Below, in pieces: positions 50,248 to 59,127 of a stretch of DNA of 64,000 nucleotides. A program made the position numbers and the translations under genes. Under the pieces are notes generated by a model. That model did not search any database and was not told the origin of the DNA. It saw nothing but the letters and a program-made list of their open reading frames with translations. The DNA comes from Paenibacillus sp. H1-7. Its GTDB lineage: Bacteria; Bacillota; Bacilli; Paenibacillales; NBRC-103111. Numbering within the stretch: the first letter of the stretch is position 1; each line of letters starts with the position of its first letter. The stretch covers positions 6,015,501 to 6,079,500 of the forward strand of contig NZ_CP031168.1 of assembly GCF_022354825.1 (NCBI RefSeq). Reading direction: 5' to 3'.

Positions 50248-52082
50248 TATTTAGCTTCCGGACCGGAGGGCTTCACCACCGGCTCGAACCATACCTCCCC
50301 GAACGGCAGCCAGCCCAGCGCGTTTAACGTTACTCCTTTTAACGATGGATGATAAGTTGTTTTTTGCTGACAATGATAGAGGAAAAATACGGCCGCATGC
50401 TTCTTCACCAGCCGTTCGAGCTGTTCGATTCCGGCCAGCTGTCCGGAAGGTCCGTGCATGGAATCCGCCGTATAAATTTGCCGGATAATCGGTTTCATTT
50501 CCGTCATGAACTCGTCGTTCAGATGTACGTTCACGAAGCTGTTGCCGGCCAGAAACACTTCCAGAATCGACAAAATCAAGTCGTCATCCATGGTGATGTT
50601 ATACCAGCAAATATGGCTTCTTTCAACCTGCATCATTCGTTCTGCCGGGTCTTCCCCTGTAATCTCCAGCTGGATCCGGATTCCCATTTCTCCGAGCAGC
50701 TTCTGAAGTGCTTTGCCGTCTTCAGCGCTTGCCTCATTAATCGCCAATAGCAGTGTCTCTCCATGGTACCCCGAATCCTTCAGAAGCTGCTTGGCGTGTT
50801 CCGGATCATACAATTCCTCCTGTGCTGCGGCCCCATGCTCCTTAGGCACAAACCAGTCCGCTAGCATGGATTCGAGCGGAGACGTCAGCAGCTCCAGCCT
50901 TTTTCGGTCGACGCCATGAATTAGCGCCTGCCGGAAGGCTAGCCGCTGCTGCGGCCCTTCCATTTTCAAATTGAACGTAAGCATCTTGCTGCAGCCGTTG
51001 GACAGGATCTCCACATGGTTGGTTTGCTCCATAGTCTCTTCACTGTCCGGTGTACGGATCCGGTGTACCGTCCGTTCCACCCAGCTCGATTTGCAATTCA
51101 GCTCCGGTGTAAACCAGATTTCAATCCGGTCCAGATGAGCCCGCTTATCGAAATATCGGGTGAACGCTTCACACACCAGCATATTGTTGTCATGCTGCGT
51201 GATTTGAAACGGCCCCGTTCCGACCGGAGTCCGTTTGAACAGCTCGCCCATCGACTGAACCAAATCCTCCGGAACGATGGAGGCACGGTCGAAGCTCAAG
51301 CAATTGAGAAACAGCGAATTCGGGCGGGCCAGCTCGATCCGTACCGTATACCGGTTAATGACTTCAACCCGCTCCACGTCCTCGAACATCCAATAGTACG
51401 GGCTGTCCCCGGCATCGCGGCATATACGATCCAGCGTAAACTTGACATCATGAGATGTCATTTCTCTTCCATGATGGAACAGCACTCCTTTACGCAAGTA
51501 AAAAATCCATTCCGTTCCCGCTTCGTTCCGGCACCAATGATGCGCAAGCTGCGGCTCGATCGTTTTCGTATGCTTGTTATAACGGACCAGATTGTCGAAC
51601 AGCTGCTTGGCCATGTGGGATTCGACAACAAATGTAATGTAGGGCGGATCCAGACATTGGATCGGTTTGTTATAGGGAATACGAAGCGTATCCGTCCGGT
51701 CCTCCTCCGTTTCCTCGGGCCGGTAGCCGAAATGTCTATCCAGCCACAGAACGAATTGATCCCTGAGCGCAGGCAAATAGGCATGCTCGTCGATCCAGGC
51801 AAATGCCAGCTGCAAGTCGCCTTTTCCTACATAGTCCTGCGCCAGCCTCATGGCTACCGATTCACGCGTTATCCGAAAGACGATTTTCGACCGGTGCCCT
51901 CTCCCGCGGCCGGGCAGCCAGCGAATCCACGATTCTTCCTCCATCTTTTTCAATACGAGATTGACATTGCGGCTTGAAAAATGCAGCCATTCGGTCAATT
52001 GAGGCAGCGTGACCTCAACCTCCTCCCCTTCCATTACGTTGGGAAGCTGCTTTCTAATCGTCAAATAATATTGCTCCAGCAT
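50247..52082 (-). CDS. SgrR-like regulator: HTH plus peptide-type solute-binding domain
   Basis: About 611 residues from ATG 52082, which has GGAGG 8 bases upstream. N-terminal winged helix (1-110; LPQLTEWLHFSSRNVNLVLKKMEEESWIRWLPGRGRGHRS) then an SBP_bac_5 domain (about 165-600) like periplasmic oligopeptide-binding proteins but with no signal peptide. The layout is that of E. coli SgrR and B. subtilis YbaE-type regulators, which bind a small cytosolic ligand and often control an adjacent transporter. The only divergent neighbour is a 49-residue protein. Confidence 0.88.
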   Translation of the reverse strand: MLEQYYLTIRKQLPNVMEGEEVEVTLPQLTEWLHFSSRNVNLVLKKMEEESWIRWLPGRGRGHRSKIVFRITRESVAMRLAQDYVGKGDLQLAFAWIDEHAYLPALRDQFVLWLDRHFGYRPEETEEDRTDTLRIPYNKPIQCLDPPYITFVVESHMAKQLFDNLVRYNKHTKTIEPQLAHHWCRNEAGTEWIFYLRKGVLFHHGREMTSHDVKFTLDRICRDAGDSPYYWMFEDVERVEVINRYTVRIELARPNSLFLNCLSFDRASIVPEDLVQSMGELFKRTPVGTGPFQITQHDNNMLVCEAFTRYFDKRAHLDRIEIWFTPELNCKSSWVERTVHRIRTPDSEETMEQTNHVEILSNGCSKMLTFNLKMEGPQQRLAFRQALIHGVDRKRLELLTSPLESMLADWFVPKEHGAAAQEELYDPEHAKQLLKDSGYHGETLLLAINEASAEDGKALQKLLGEMGIRIQLEITGEDPAERMMQVERSHICWYNITMDDDLILSILEVFLAGNSFVNVHLNDEFMTEMKPIIRQIYTADSMHGPSGQLAGIEQLERLVKKHAAVFFLYHCQQKTTYHPSLKGVTLNALGWLPFGEVWFEPVVKPSGPEAK

Positions 52083-52189
52083 AGGGCGCTCCTCCGGAAA
52101 TAAAAGATGAAGAGTTATTCTCACATTCTACACTTTTTATTCATCTTTATCCATATATAATGAACTTACAAAGAAAGGAGAGATTTCCC

Positions 52190-52339
52190 ATGATGAACCT
52201 ATTCGACCTGGAATTGCAAATGAAAGAACGGCAGCAGGAAATGGAGAAGCAAGGTATGAGCGTATGGGCTGTACAAATCCCGATGCTGGATTGGCTGTTA
52301 GGAACAGCCGCCGTCTGCACTTTTATATCCATCCTGTAA
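52190..52339 (+). CDS. 49-residue protein divergent from the SgrR-like gene
   Basis: MMNLFDLELQMKERQQEMEK starts a charged helix, then a hydrophobic stretch (MLDWLLGTAAVCTFISIL) closes the protein, like a small tail-anchored membrane peptide. AAAGGAGAG lies 7-9 bases before the ATG (52190 or 52193). It is divergent from the SgrR-like gene with 107 bases between. E. coli sgrR also has a divergent short gene (sgrS/sgrT), an analogy only. No family known to me. Confidence 0.5.
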   Translation: MMNLFDLELQMKERQQEMEKQGMSVWAVQIPMLDWLLGTAAVCTFISIL

Positions 52340-52536
52340 AGAAAGACGACCATGCTCATCTGATCCGGACGCAGCAAAAACGCCGTGGCTGGAAAGGCTT
52401 CATCCTCCCTGTCCCGAACTGCACGGTTACCGGAATTGCTATCACCTTACGACGCTTCAGCAGCGCTTCGGACGCCGGCAAAGGCGCTGTTCTACTTGCC
52501 GAATCTCTCCTGGATCGAGGCTATAACTAATACGCC

Positions 52537-52573
52537 AAAAAGCGGGTATCCCCGTAATGCCGGGAACCCGCCT
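52537..52573 (-). terminator. Terminator of the DJ-1/PfpI gene
   Basis: On the minus strand GCGGGT-TCCC pairs with GGGG/A-TACCCGC, followed by TTTTT. A longer stretch (52340-52612) holds no gene besides this stem. Confidence 0.85.
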
Positions 52574-52612
52574 TATATTTTGCCTATACAATTAGGATTG
52601 GACTATCTTACA

Positions 52613-53167
52613 TCAACCGAGCTGCTTCAAAAACTCGCGCATAAAGCCCGGCAAATCGGGCCAAGCATGGCCGGAAACAATATTGCCGTCCACATGCAGC
52701 GTCTCCTCGGTATATTTCGCCCCCAGCTGCTCTACGTCAAACCGGCAAGCCGTATAAGCCGTCATCGTACGACCTTCAAAGAACGATTTATCCTTCAGAG
52801 CCCCGAGAACCAAGGCAGCATGGCAGATGGCTCCTACCGGCTTGTTGTTTTCCAGAAAATGGGTCAATATGCGGGGCACGTTCTCGTCGAGACGAATATA
52901 TTCCGGCGCTCTTCCACCCGGGATCACTAGTCCATCGAACTGCGACGGATCCACTTCCGCGAACGAAACGTGCGATTCCAGCTGGTACCCCGGCTTCTCC
53001 GTATACGTATCCCAGCCTACAAAATCGTGGACGACCGTATGGAGCGTCTTTTTCTTCGGCGACGCAATGACGGCTTCATAGCCTGCTTCCAGTAAGCGAT
53101 AATACGGATAGTACACTTCTAATGCTTCAACGGCATCGCCGGTCAGTAGGAGAACTTTTTTGGACAA
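52613..53167 (-). CDS. DJ-1/PfpI family protein
   Basis: 184 residues, starting with TTG 53167 (GGAGGG upstream), product MSKKVLLLTGDAVEALE. The nucleophile elbow is Cys115-His116 in PVGAICHAALVLG, with the conserved Glu at about 14-17. Members are glyoxalases, deglycases or proteases related to Hsp31 and PfpI; the YhbO/PfpI-like length points to protein or aldehyde repair. Monocistronic. Confidence 0.9.
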   Translation of the reverse strand: MSKKVLLLTGDAVEALEVYYPYYRLLEAGYEAVIASPKKKTLHTVVHDFVGWDTYTEKPGYQLESHVSFAEVDPSQFDGLVIPGGRAPEYIRLDENVPRILTHFLENNKPVGAICHAALVLGALKDKSFFEGRTMTAYTACRFDVEQLGAKYTEETLHVDGNIVSGHAWPDLPGFMREFLKQLG

Positions 53168-53283
53168 CGTAATCCCTCCCGCATTTTGGTTTCCTTCTCA
53201 TTGTGAGTCAAGCTCCGCAAAATGTAAACGGGTGGAATTTGACGTATTTTGTAGAAAGAAATTAAGCTTTGCTTACGGCGGGA

Positions 53284-53880
53284 TCAGCCGATCTGTTTCA
53301 ATGCTTTCATTATGTAAAAAGATTGTCTTTCATATCTTGTATATTGCCGTAAATCATCCGTTACAAGGCCGAATCGCAAGCCTGACTCGTTAAACTGCTG
53401 ATGAGGGTGATAGCTGCAAAAATCCATGTACAGAAGCTGCCCCATTGGTTTCAATAGCGCTGAGCATTGAGCCAATGTACTCTCGTAATCCCCAATCTCC
53501 TTCATCGTTGAGCCAATGATGGTTACAAGATCGAATTGTTCCTCCGGTGTATAGCTTAAGATGTCCGAACAAACGACGTGAGCCGGATTAGGATGCCCTT
53601 CTCTCGACTGCCTGTATTGGTACAGATTGCATATCCGTTCGTCGATATCTACGCTCATCAAGGTCCCTGCCCCATCCAGCCAAAACCCTAGAAAGTCATC
53701 CCAATCCCCGGTTCCTATGCCAATATTGAGCACCCTGATTCCGGGCCGCTTATCCAGACTGGAATTGACATAGTCCCTTGTCTCCAGCTCAACGTACAGG
53801 GAGGCCGGGGATAGATTCCACTTTCCCGCTTCCCGGTCGCGCAGCGAAAGGTAATGGTGAAGGAGCGTCGAATCATCCAT
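53284..53880 (-). CDS. Class I SAM-dependent methyltransferase
   Basis: 198 residues. SAM-binding motif I is RVLNIGIGTGDWDDF (about 48-62), motif II SVDIDERI and the later FDLVTIIGSTMKEIG. GGGAGG lies before the ATG. Substrate unknown; the small size suggests a metabolite target. Confidence 0.82.
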   Translation of the reverse strand: MDDSTLLHHYLSLRDREAGKWNLSPASLYVELETRDYVNSSLDKRPGIRVLNIGIGTGDWDDFLGFWLDGAGTLMSVDIDERICNLYQYRQSREGHPNPAHVVCSDILSYTPEEQFDLVTIIGSTMKEIGDYESTLAQCSALLKPMGQLLYMDFCSYHPHQQFNESGLRFGLVTDDLRQYTRYERQSFYIMKALKQIG

Positions 53881-53930
53881 CGGTATATCTGCCTCCCGTT
53901 GTCGCCTAGATCAATATTGGTGATTAGCGC

Positions 53931-54494
53931 CTACTCATTCAATTGCTGCACCTGGTCTATCCATTGGATAAACGTTTGTACATAGCGCCCCAAATATTTG
54001 CGGGTCGTTTCATCTGTGAGCTTATGAGTATTGGCATCAATTTTATCCATAACTTGAGAGATGTACATTTTTTGAAACGGCATCACATACGACTGCGTGG
54101 CATCCAACGTCTGCCTGATTTGCTGCTGCGACAGAATCGTTCCTTTGACACCAGGCGTTGCACCTATCACTCCTGCAGGCTTATGGATTAAGACTGCAGT
54201 TTTGGTAGGCGTCGATGCCCAATCGAGCGCATTTTTCAGTACGCCCGGTATTCCTGAATTATACTCCGGACTAACGATGAGGATGCCATCCGCTTCTTGA
54301 ATCGCCTCACGATACTGTTTTACCGGATCCGGCCCTTCTCCGCGATCCAAATCCGCGTTATACAAGGGCAGATTCGCAATGGATATCAATTCATATTGTG
54401 CGGAATCTACGAGATCAGGGATCGTATTCGCAATCATTCGATTAAACGAATGCTCCCTCAAGCTGCCTACAATAATCCCAATTTTTTTCGACAT
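53931..54494 (-). CDS. NADPH-dependent FMN reductase
   Basis: 187 residues of the flavodoxin-like fold: GSLREHSFNRMIAN (FMN phosphate loop, about 10-23), PEYNSGIPGVLKNALDW (about 75-92), the standard signature of azo/quinone/chromate reductases. AGGAGG precedes the ATG. Such enzymes protect against quinones, which fits the nearby DoxX gene. Confidence 0.92.
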   Translation of the reverse strand: MSKKIGIIVGSLREHSFNRMIANTIPDLVDSAQYELISIANLPLYNADLDRGEGPDPVKQYREAIQEADGILIVSPEYNSGIPGVLKNALDWASTPTKTAVLIHKPAGVIGATPGVKGTILSQQQIRQTLDATQSYVMPFQKMYISQVMDKIDANTHKLTDETTRKYLGRYVQTFIQWIDQVQQLNE

Positions 54495-54566
54495 CAGCTT
54501 GCCTCCTAATGTTCATTCTTTTACCATTTTACATTACTTTCCACATCTTTTGTGAAAATGATTCAT

Positions 54567-54974
54567 TTACCAGAACAAATGGAACACAGCATCGAGCGAG
54601 TACGCCCCAGCCCCCGTAAAAGCCAAAGCGACAACCGAGGCAATAATAACCAGCGGATATTCATAGCCGTTAGCCGTAGCCCACAGCCCATTCGGACCAT
54701 GAACTTTGACGATGGCGCCAACCATAGTCGCGGCAATCAACGCCGCAGCAACCGGTGTCAACAACCCCGCTGTCAGCATGATTCCGCCTGCCAATTCCAT
54801 TAGTCCGGCAAACACTGCCATCGCTACACCCGGCCGAATACCGACCGATTCCATCCAGCTCCCTGTCCCCTTAGGTCCATAGCCGCCAAACAGCCCGAAC
54901 AATTTCTGAGCCCCATGACCGATAAACAATACACCAATAACTACCCGAATAATTAATAATCCAAAATGCATCAT
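54567..54974 (-). CDS. DoxX family membrane protein (MhqP-like)
   Basis: About 135 residues from ATG 54974 (GGAG, 9-base spacing; ATG 54983 overlaps the site). Four membrane helices with the DoxX pattern: RVVIGVLFIGHGAQKLFGLFGG, then GIMLTAGLLTPVAAAL. In B. subtilis the DoxX protein MhqP belongs to the MhqR quinone-stress regulon. The region before the gene carries TCTTAATTTTAAGA (55009-55022), resembling an MhqR-type operator. Confidence 0.9.
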   Translation of the reverse strand: MMHFGLLIIRVVIGVLFIGHGAQKLFGLFGGYGPKGTGSWMESVGIRPGVAMAVFAGLMELAGGIMLTAGLLTPVAAALIAATMVGAIVKVHGPNGLWATANGYEYPLVIIASVVALAFTGAGAYSLDAVFHLFW

Positions 54975-54992
54975 AAAAAACATCTCCTTTTT

Positions 54993-55026
54993 TTCTCAAT
55001 TTGTATTTTCTTAATTTTAAGATATA
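54993..55026. promoter_or_regulatory. Operator-like inverted repeat before doxX
   Basis: TCTCAATTTG half site followed by TCTTAATTTTAAGA (55009-55022), palindromic around TT. The same arrangement recurs at 55288-55335. Confidence 0.55.
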
Positions 55027-55038
55027 TGGGATGAAAAA

Positions 55039-55263
55039 TTACTGAGACTTATGTTCCTTCATATCTACAAGCTTTTTAGGAGTAACATCATTCCCTAACT
55101 CATCCATTACAGAAACGTTCAATAGCGTCGACATGACTTGACCGCGTAAAATCTCTAAATATTGCTTGCGGAGTGCAGCTTGCTCCGCTCTCTCGGGATC
55201 CGATAATCCTGTGCTGTGTTCAATTCTGCTCAATTCATTAATGCGGTTTAAAATCGGTATCAT
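55039..55263 (-). CDS. DUF896 family protein (YnzC-like)
   Basis: 74 residues; IPILNRINELSRIEHSTGLSDPERAEQ is the DUF896 hallmark, a three-helix bundle of unknown function, one relative of which is under LexA control in B. subtilis. AGGAGGCGAAGGAA precedes the ATG. It sits 64 bases upstream of the DoxX gene with an operator between. Confidence 0.93.
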   Translation of the reverse strand: MIPILNRINELSRIEHSTGLSDPERAEQAALRKQYLEILRGQVMSTLLNVSVMDELGNDVTPKKLVDMKEHKSQ

Positions 55264-55287
55264 TTCCTTCGCCTCCTTGAATTTGTA

Positions 55288-55335
55288 TATCTCAATTTCG
55301 TTTATCTTAATTTTAAGATATATTAATTTGAGATA
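55288..55335. promoter_or_regulatory. Nested palindromic operator before the DUF896 gene
   Basis: Inner palindrome TATCTTAATTTTAAGATA (55303-55320); outer arms TATCTCAA (55288-55295) and TTGAGATA (55328-55335). The left 35 bases are nearly identical to those before doxX, so one regulator probably controls both. Confidence 0.65.
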
Positions 55336-55485
55336 AATGTCAATAACTTTTTTTTACTTTTCACACAAACAGCTGCGGCGTAGTAAAAAAATGATGAACT
55401 GCACCCCAATGACAGCTCACAACTTGACATTGGAGGTACAGCTCAGTTTCAATTCTAATAAACAGCCTCACGCAATGTTGAAGAA

Positions 55486-56094
55486 TCATTCAGCGGCATT
55501 CTCACTATGCTGCAAATGGCTCGTACAATTGTACAGCTCACAGCTCCATGCATTCTCTTCGCTACCGCTTCTATGCAGTACGGTCACTGATGTATTATCT
55601 AAATGCGCCTCCGCCTCCAGAGCCGGAATCATTTTTTTTAATGTATGCTTCAAAATCGCTCCATGGCTAACGACCAGAACCCGTTTTCCCGAGTAGGTGC
55701 GGGCAATTTCCTTCAGGCATTCGCTGCCCCTCTCCATCGCCTGCTCCGCCGTCTCGAACCCGATATCGTCGAGCTGCCGCCAGTCCGCTCCCCAGAGGGC
55801 AATCCGTTCATCCTCGGTAGTTCCTTCCGCTTTGCCGCGGCCTAGTTCCCGCAATCGCTCATCCAAAGCTTCGATCGGCATGCCCAGCTTGTCGCTAATA
55901 ATTTCCGCCGTTTGTCTCGCCCTGAGCAGATCGCTCGCGATAATAACGTCCCACTTCTCTTCGCTTAATCTTTCGGCTACTTTGTGGGCCTGTTGTATCC
56001 CTTCATCATCCAACGGATTGTGCGAATGCCCTTGAGTTCGTTTTTCCTTATTCCATGAAGTTACTCCATGTCTTACTAAAACGATGCGGGTCAT
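55486..56094 (-). CDS. Histidine phosphatase superfamily protein
   Basis: 202 residues. The phospho-His motif is VRHGVTSWN (His9), with the second catalytic His in LVVSHGAILKHTL. Family members include phosphoglycerate mutases and cobalamin or fructose-2,6-bisphosphate phosphatases; the substrate is open. AAGGGAG precedes the ATG. Confidence 0.9.
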   Translation of the reverse strand: MTRIVLVRHGVTSWNKEKRTQGHSHNPLDDEGIQQAHKVAERLSEEKWDVIIASDLLRARQTAEIISDKLGMPIEALDERLRELGRGKAEGTTEDERIALWGADWRQLDDIGFETAEQAMERGSECLKEIARTYSGKRVLVVSHGAILKHTLKKMIPALEAEAHLDNTSVTVLHRSGSEENAWSCELYNCTSHLQHSENAAE

Positions 56095-56144
56095 TGTGCT
56101 CCCTTCTTTCTACTTTTATTTAAATAGTCATATGAATCTGTTTA

Positions 56145-56843
56145 CTATGCGCCTTCTACCCAGCTTATAACTTCCGTCAAGCACTGACAACGTCTGCTTG
56201 CTCTTGCGTCTTCGCTTCTCACCAATATAGCACGGATTCCGGCGGCTTCTGCACCGAAATAGTCGGCTTCTATATTATCCCCTATCATCCATACTTCCGG
56301 CGGATGGCCGGACATCTGCAGCGCGAAGTTGAATATCGCGGGATTGGGCTTCTCGTACCCCACCTCTGCGGAGTTGATGAAACCATCGATATGCTCCCAT
56401 AGCTGAAGCGATTGCACAATCTGTTTTAGCTCCGGTATATGATTCGATACGATAGCGTGCTTCCAGCCCTTTTGACTTAATTGAGTTAAAGTGGGAATGG
56501 TATCGTCAAACAATGCCCAGCGTGCCAAGTCGATGAAAATTTCTCTAGCCGTTCGCGCCAATGCAAGGGATAATTCCTTTTCAATTCCGCAATGCTCATA
56601 TCCTCGAGCAAATTGGTTTAGAATGGGTGCCCACCATGCTGAGGGCGATAGGTTCGGCGGGTTCGAAATGTTCGGTTGGTGCCAAGGAAAGCCGGTCGTT
56701 AGAAACGGTTTGAAATCCGGCGCCGTTATCTTCGTATCCGGATCATGCTTTTGTAGCGCCTCCAGCATCGATGCTCCCCACATCCCGTCTCTACGGTAAC
56801 CAAGCGTTCCGTCAAAATCCCAAAATATCATCTTTGGATTCAC
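56145..56843 (-). CDS. HAD-superfamily hydrolase
   Basis: 232 residues starting at GTG 56843 (AGGAGA upstream). HAD motifs: IFWDFDGTLGY (nucleophile Asp about 8), AIVSNHIPE (Ser/Asn, motif II), Lys in VGYEKPNPAIF, and VWMIGDNIEADYFGAEAAG (motif IV). Subfamily I cap by length. Phosphatase of unknown substrate. Confidence 0.88.
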   Translation of the reverse strand: MNPKMIFWDFDGTLGYRRDGMWGASMLEALQKHDPDTKITAPDFKPFLTTGFPWHQPNISNPPNLSPSAWWAPILNQFARGYEHCGIEKELSLALARTAREIFIDLARWALFDDTIPTLTQLSQKGWKHAIVSNHIPELKQIVQSLQLWEHIDGFINSAEVGYEKPNPAIFNFALQMSGHPPEVWMIGDNIEADYFGAEAAGIRAILVRSEDARASRRCQCLTEVISWVEGA

Positions 56844-56966
56844 GACAAGATTCTCCTGTCTGTTCGGATTTTCGACAACTTTTTCATTAATGTGATATTC
56901 TTAACAGAATATTGACAGGCGAAATGCTACAATAGAAATAACATATAGGAAAAGGAAGTTGTTGGA

Positions 56967-57164
56967 ATGCCAAAGAAAGTTCTTAGGAGTCAATCGGTTC
57001 ATTATCCGTTTTCCGTTCTGTTGAATAAGACCAAAGTATTGACGCGGGAAGGCAAGGGCGTTGTAGTCGATAAACAGACCGAATGGATTTATGTACGTTT
57101 GGATAAGAATGGCGCGATCATCAAAACCAGCATTTTTTTAACGGAGCTCATCGAAACCGCGTAA
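56967..57164 (+). CDS. 65-residue basic protein, unknown
   Basis: AAAAGGAAG lies before the ATG. The sequence (MPKKVLRSQSVHYPFSVLLN, later VVVDKQTEWIYVRLDKNGAI) looks like a small beta-barrel such as an SH3 or OB fold, but no family is recognised. The stop codon is inside a compact terminator stem, so it is likely a monocistronic real gene. Confidence 0.65.
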   Translation: MPKKVLRSQSVHYPFSVLLNKTKVLTREGKGVVVDKQTEWIYVRLDKNGAIIKTSIFLTELIETA

Positions 57165-57176
57165 TGCGGTTTTTTA
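57154..57176 (+). terminator. Terminator of the 65-residue gene, with the stop codon in its loop
   Basis: AAACCGC pairs with GCGGTTT around GTAAT, then TTTT. Confidence 0.88.
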
Positions 57177-57181
57177 GTTTA

Positions 57182-57619
57182 TTAGCCTTGTTTCATCCGC
57201 GAAGAGATCCATTCCTGGACAAATGGAGTTACTTCCATCCGTCCAAGCTCCTCCAACCGAATCCAGCGTGCCCCTAAAGAATCCTGTCCGTCTCCATCCG
57301 ATCTCAGCTTTTCCAACCCGCTCGAAGCCTCCACATCATAAATGATTCCTATATGGTGCAAATGCTCTAGCTCTGTTTCCCTTGAGGGATAAATCAACGT
57401 GTAGGAGGAAGCCTTCCTGATGATGCCGGCAATATCCGTTAAACCGGTCTCTTCGGCAAATTCTCTCTTTAAAGTCTCATACGGCTCCTCGCCGAACTCG
57501 ATGGATCCCCCAGGGAAATCCCACTTGTGAATATGAGGTCCCCTTGCTTTTTGCACAAGCAGAACCTGATGATCTCTTACTAGAATGCCGTACACTCCAA
57601 TATGCGTATAAGTTTGCAT
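57182..57619 (-). CDS. NUDIX hydrolase
   Basis: 145 residues from ATG 57619. The Nudix box GGSIEFGEEPYETLKREFAEETGL fits GX5EX7REUXEEXGU. The start is not certain: the frame reaches TTG 57649, yet neither has a well-spaced site (AGGGGG lies 16 bases before the ATG). It likely hydrolyses a nucleoside diphosphate derivative; substrate unknown. Confidence 0.88.
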   Translation of the reverse strand: MQTYTHIGVYGILVRDHQVLLVQKARGPHIHKWDFPGGSIEFGEEPYETLKREFAEETGLTDIAGIIRKASSYTLIYPSRETELEHLHHIGIIYDVEASSGLEKLRSDGDGQDSLGARWIRLEELGRMEVTPFVQEWISSRMKQG

Positions 57620-57745
57620 AATTACTACCCACGTCCCCCTTCTATCCAACCATATAAAAAAACATGCTTATTTCCACAAAAGAAACAAACATGCATATTT
57701 ATGGAAAATATTAGCATACGAAGGTCACCCCGGCAATACCTTTAT

Positions 57746-59017
57746 TCATGCACTTTCTTTTTGCGGGAATCTCAGCTCAAACTTCGTGCCTCTTCCCACT
57801 TCGCTTTGAATATCGATTTTACCGTTCATCTTCTTAATAATTCCGAACGAAACCATGGTGCCAAGCCCTGTTCCCTTATCCTTGGTCGAATAGTAAGGAG
57901 TGCCTAGCCGTCTAATTTGCTCTTCCGTCATCCCCACGCCCGAATCACTAATGAGAATAACAACCTGTTCATCCCGACTGCTAGCATGAATTTCCAGGAC
58001 CCCTCCGTTATGCATCGCTTCAATGGCATTTTTGCCGATATTGATTAATGCCTGTCGGAACTTGTGCTTGTCGCCATCGATATAAATAGACTCCTCATCC
58101 GTCACGTTGCCGACTATTTGGATATTGTAGTAATTCGCATAGGTTAACAAAATATTCGACAAATACCGGACTTCGTCCTGAATATGTATAGGCTCGATCA
58201 CTTCGGGATCGGGTTTGGCGAGGGAGAGATAGTCGGTAATGATCACCTGGGCGCGATCCAGCTCTTCAAGACAAAGCTTTTGATAGTACCGCTTCTTCTC
58301 CTGGTCGAGCGACTCGGCCCCCAGCAATTGAATAAAGCCTCTTACGGTCGTTAGCGGATTGCGAATCTCATGAGCCACCGCAGCAGCCATATCGCTGACG
58401 ATTTTTACCTTCTCGCTGCTGACGACCTCTTCCTGCATGTGAAAATAAGAAATGAGAAACTCAATTAAATAAACGCATAACCCGACAATAAATCCTTGAA
58501 CCAAGTAGGTTTCCAACGTGATGATTGGCCGTACGAACAAGAGCTGAATTTGCGCCGTCAATGTCAAATAGATCGCAAATGTCATGAATTTGATAAGGAA
58601 GCTGAGAAAGATAGCCGCAGCGATTTTCGACCACAAGCTAAGCAGGTGATACTTTCTCAAATAAAGGACGACCAGAAGAAAGCTGGGACATAACGAGATG
58701 ATATAAATCAATTGGTTGGGGCTATCCATGAAATAACGGCATGCGAATACAATGAAATACAACATCGCGGATACGGGCAACCCTCCGTACAAGGAGCCGA
58801 TGGCAAGAGGAATGGCGCGAAAATCATACGTAAGCCCGCTTAAATGAATGGGAAAGGACATCGTTACGACTAAGGCAACGGAAAACAGGACGAACAGCAA
58901 GAAACAGTACAATCGGGGCTTGCTCTTGGTACGATAAATATACGGATAAAAAACCAGCGGAGAAAAGATCATAAAGATGTTAAGCAAGTAATCTTTAAAA
59001 TAGCTCAGGCTTATCAT
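57746..59017 (-). CDS. Membrane histidine kinase, KinB-like (5TMR-type sensor)
   Basis: About 423 residues from the ATG at about 59017, which has GGGAG 6 bases upstream; the frame to 59095 lacks a site. Five or six membrane helices (about 12-190) resemble the 5TMR-LYT sensor, then HisKA (about 210-275) with VAAAVAHEIRNPLTTVRGFIQLLG and HATPase with NIGKNAIEAM, SDSGVGM, GTGLG. Closest in layout to KinB, a sporulation phosphorelay kinase of B. subtilis. No response regulator is beside it, again as for phosphorelay kinases. Confidence 0.9.
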   Translation of the reverse strand: MISLSYFKDYLLNIFMIFSPLVFYPYIYRTKSKPRLYCFLLFVLFSVALVVTMSFPIHLSGLTYDFRAIPLAIGSLYGGLPVSAMLYFIVFACRYFMDSPNQLIYIISLCPSFLLVVLYLRKYHLLSLWSKIAAAIFLSFLIKFMTFAIYLTLTAQIQLLFVRPIITLETYLVQGFIVGLCVYLIEFLISYFHMQEEVVSSEKVKIVSDMAAAVAHEIRNPLTTVRGFIQLLGAESLDQEKKRYYQKLCLEELDRAQVIITDYLSLAKPDPEVIEPIHIQDEVRYLSNILLTYANYYNIQIVGNVTDEESIYIDGDKHKFRQALINIGKNAIEAMHNGGVLEIHASSRDEQVVILISDSGVGMTEEQIRRLGTPYYSTKDKGTGLGTMVSFGIIKKMNGKIDIQSEVGRGTKFELRFPQKESA

Positions 59018-59127
59018 ACGTTTCTCCCGGAAAGGTTTTTGGACAGCTAGAAGGCCTCTGTACATTTCGACAATTCTTATCGGTTTCCTGCTCATTATAA
59101 GTACTTTTCCATCAAAAAAAATAAGCC

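Noticed and set aside
52264..52930. Plus-strand frames of 88 and 181 codons
   Set aside because: They cross a strong terminator or lie antisense to the DJ-1 gene and lack ribosome binding sites.
55337..55696. 119-residue plus-strand frame
   Set aside because: It begins in an AT-rich operator flank and then runs antisense to the histidine phosphatase gene; no domain.
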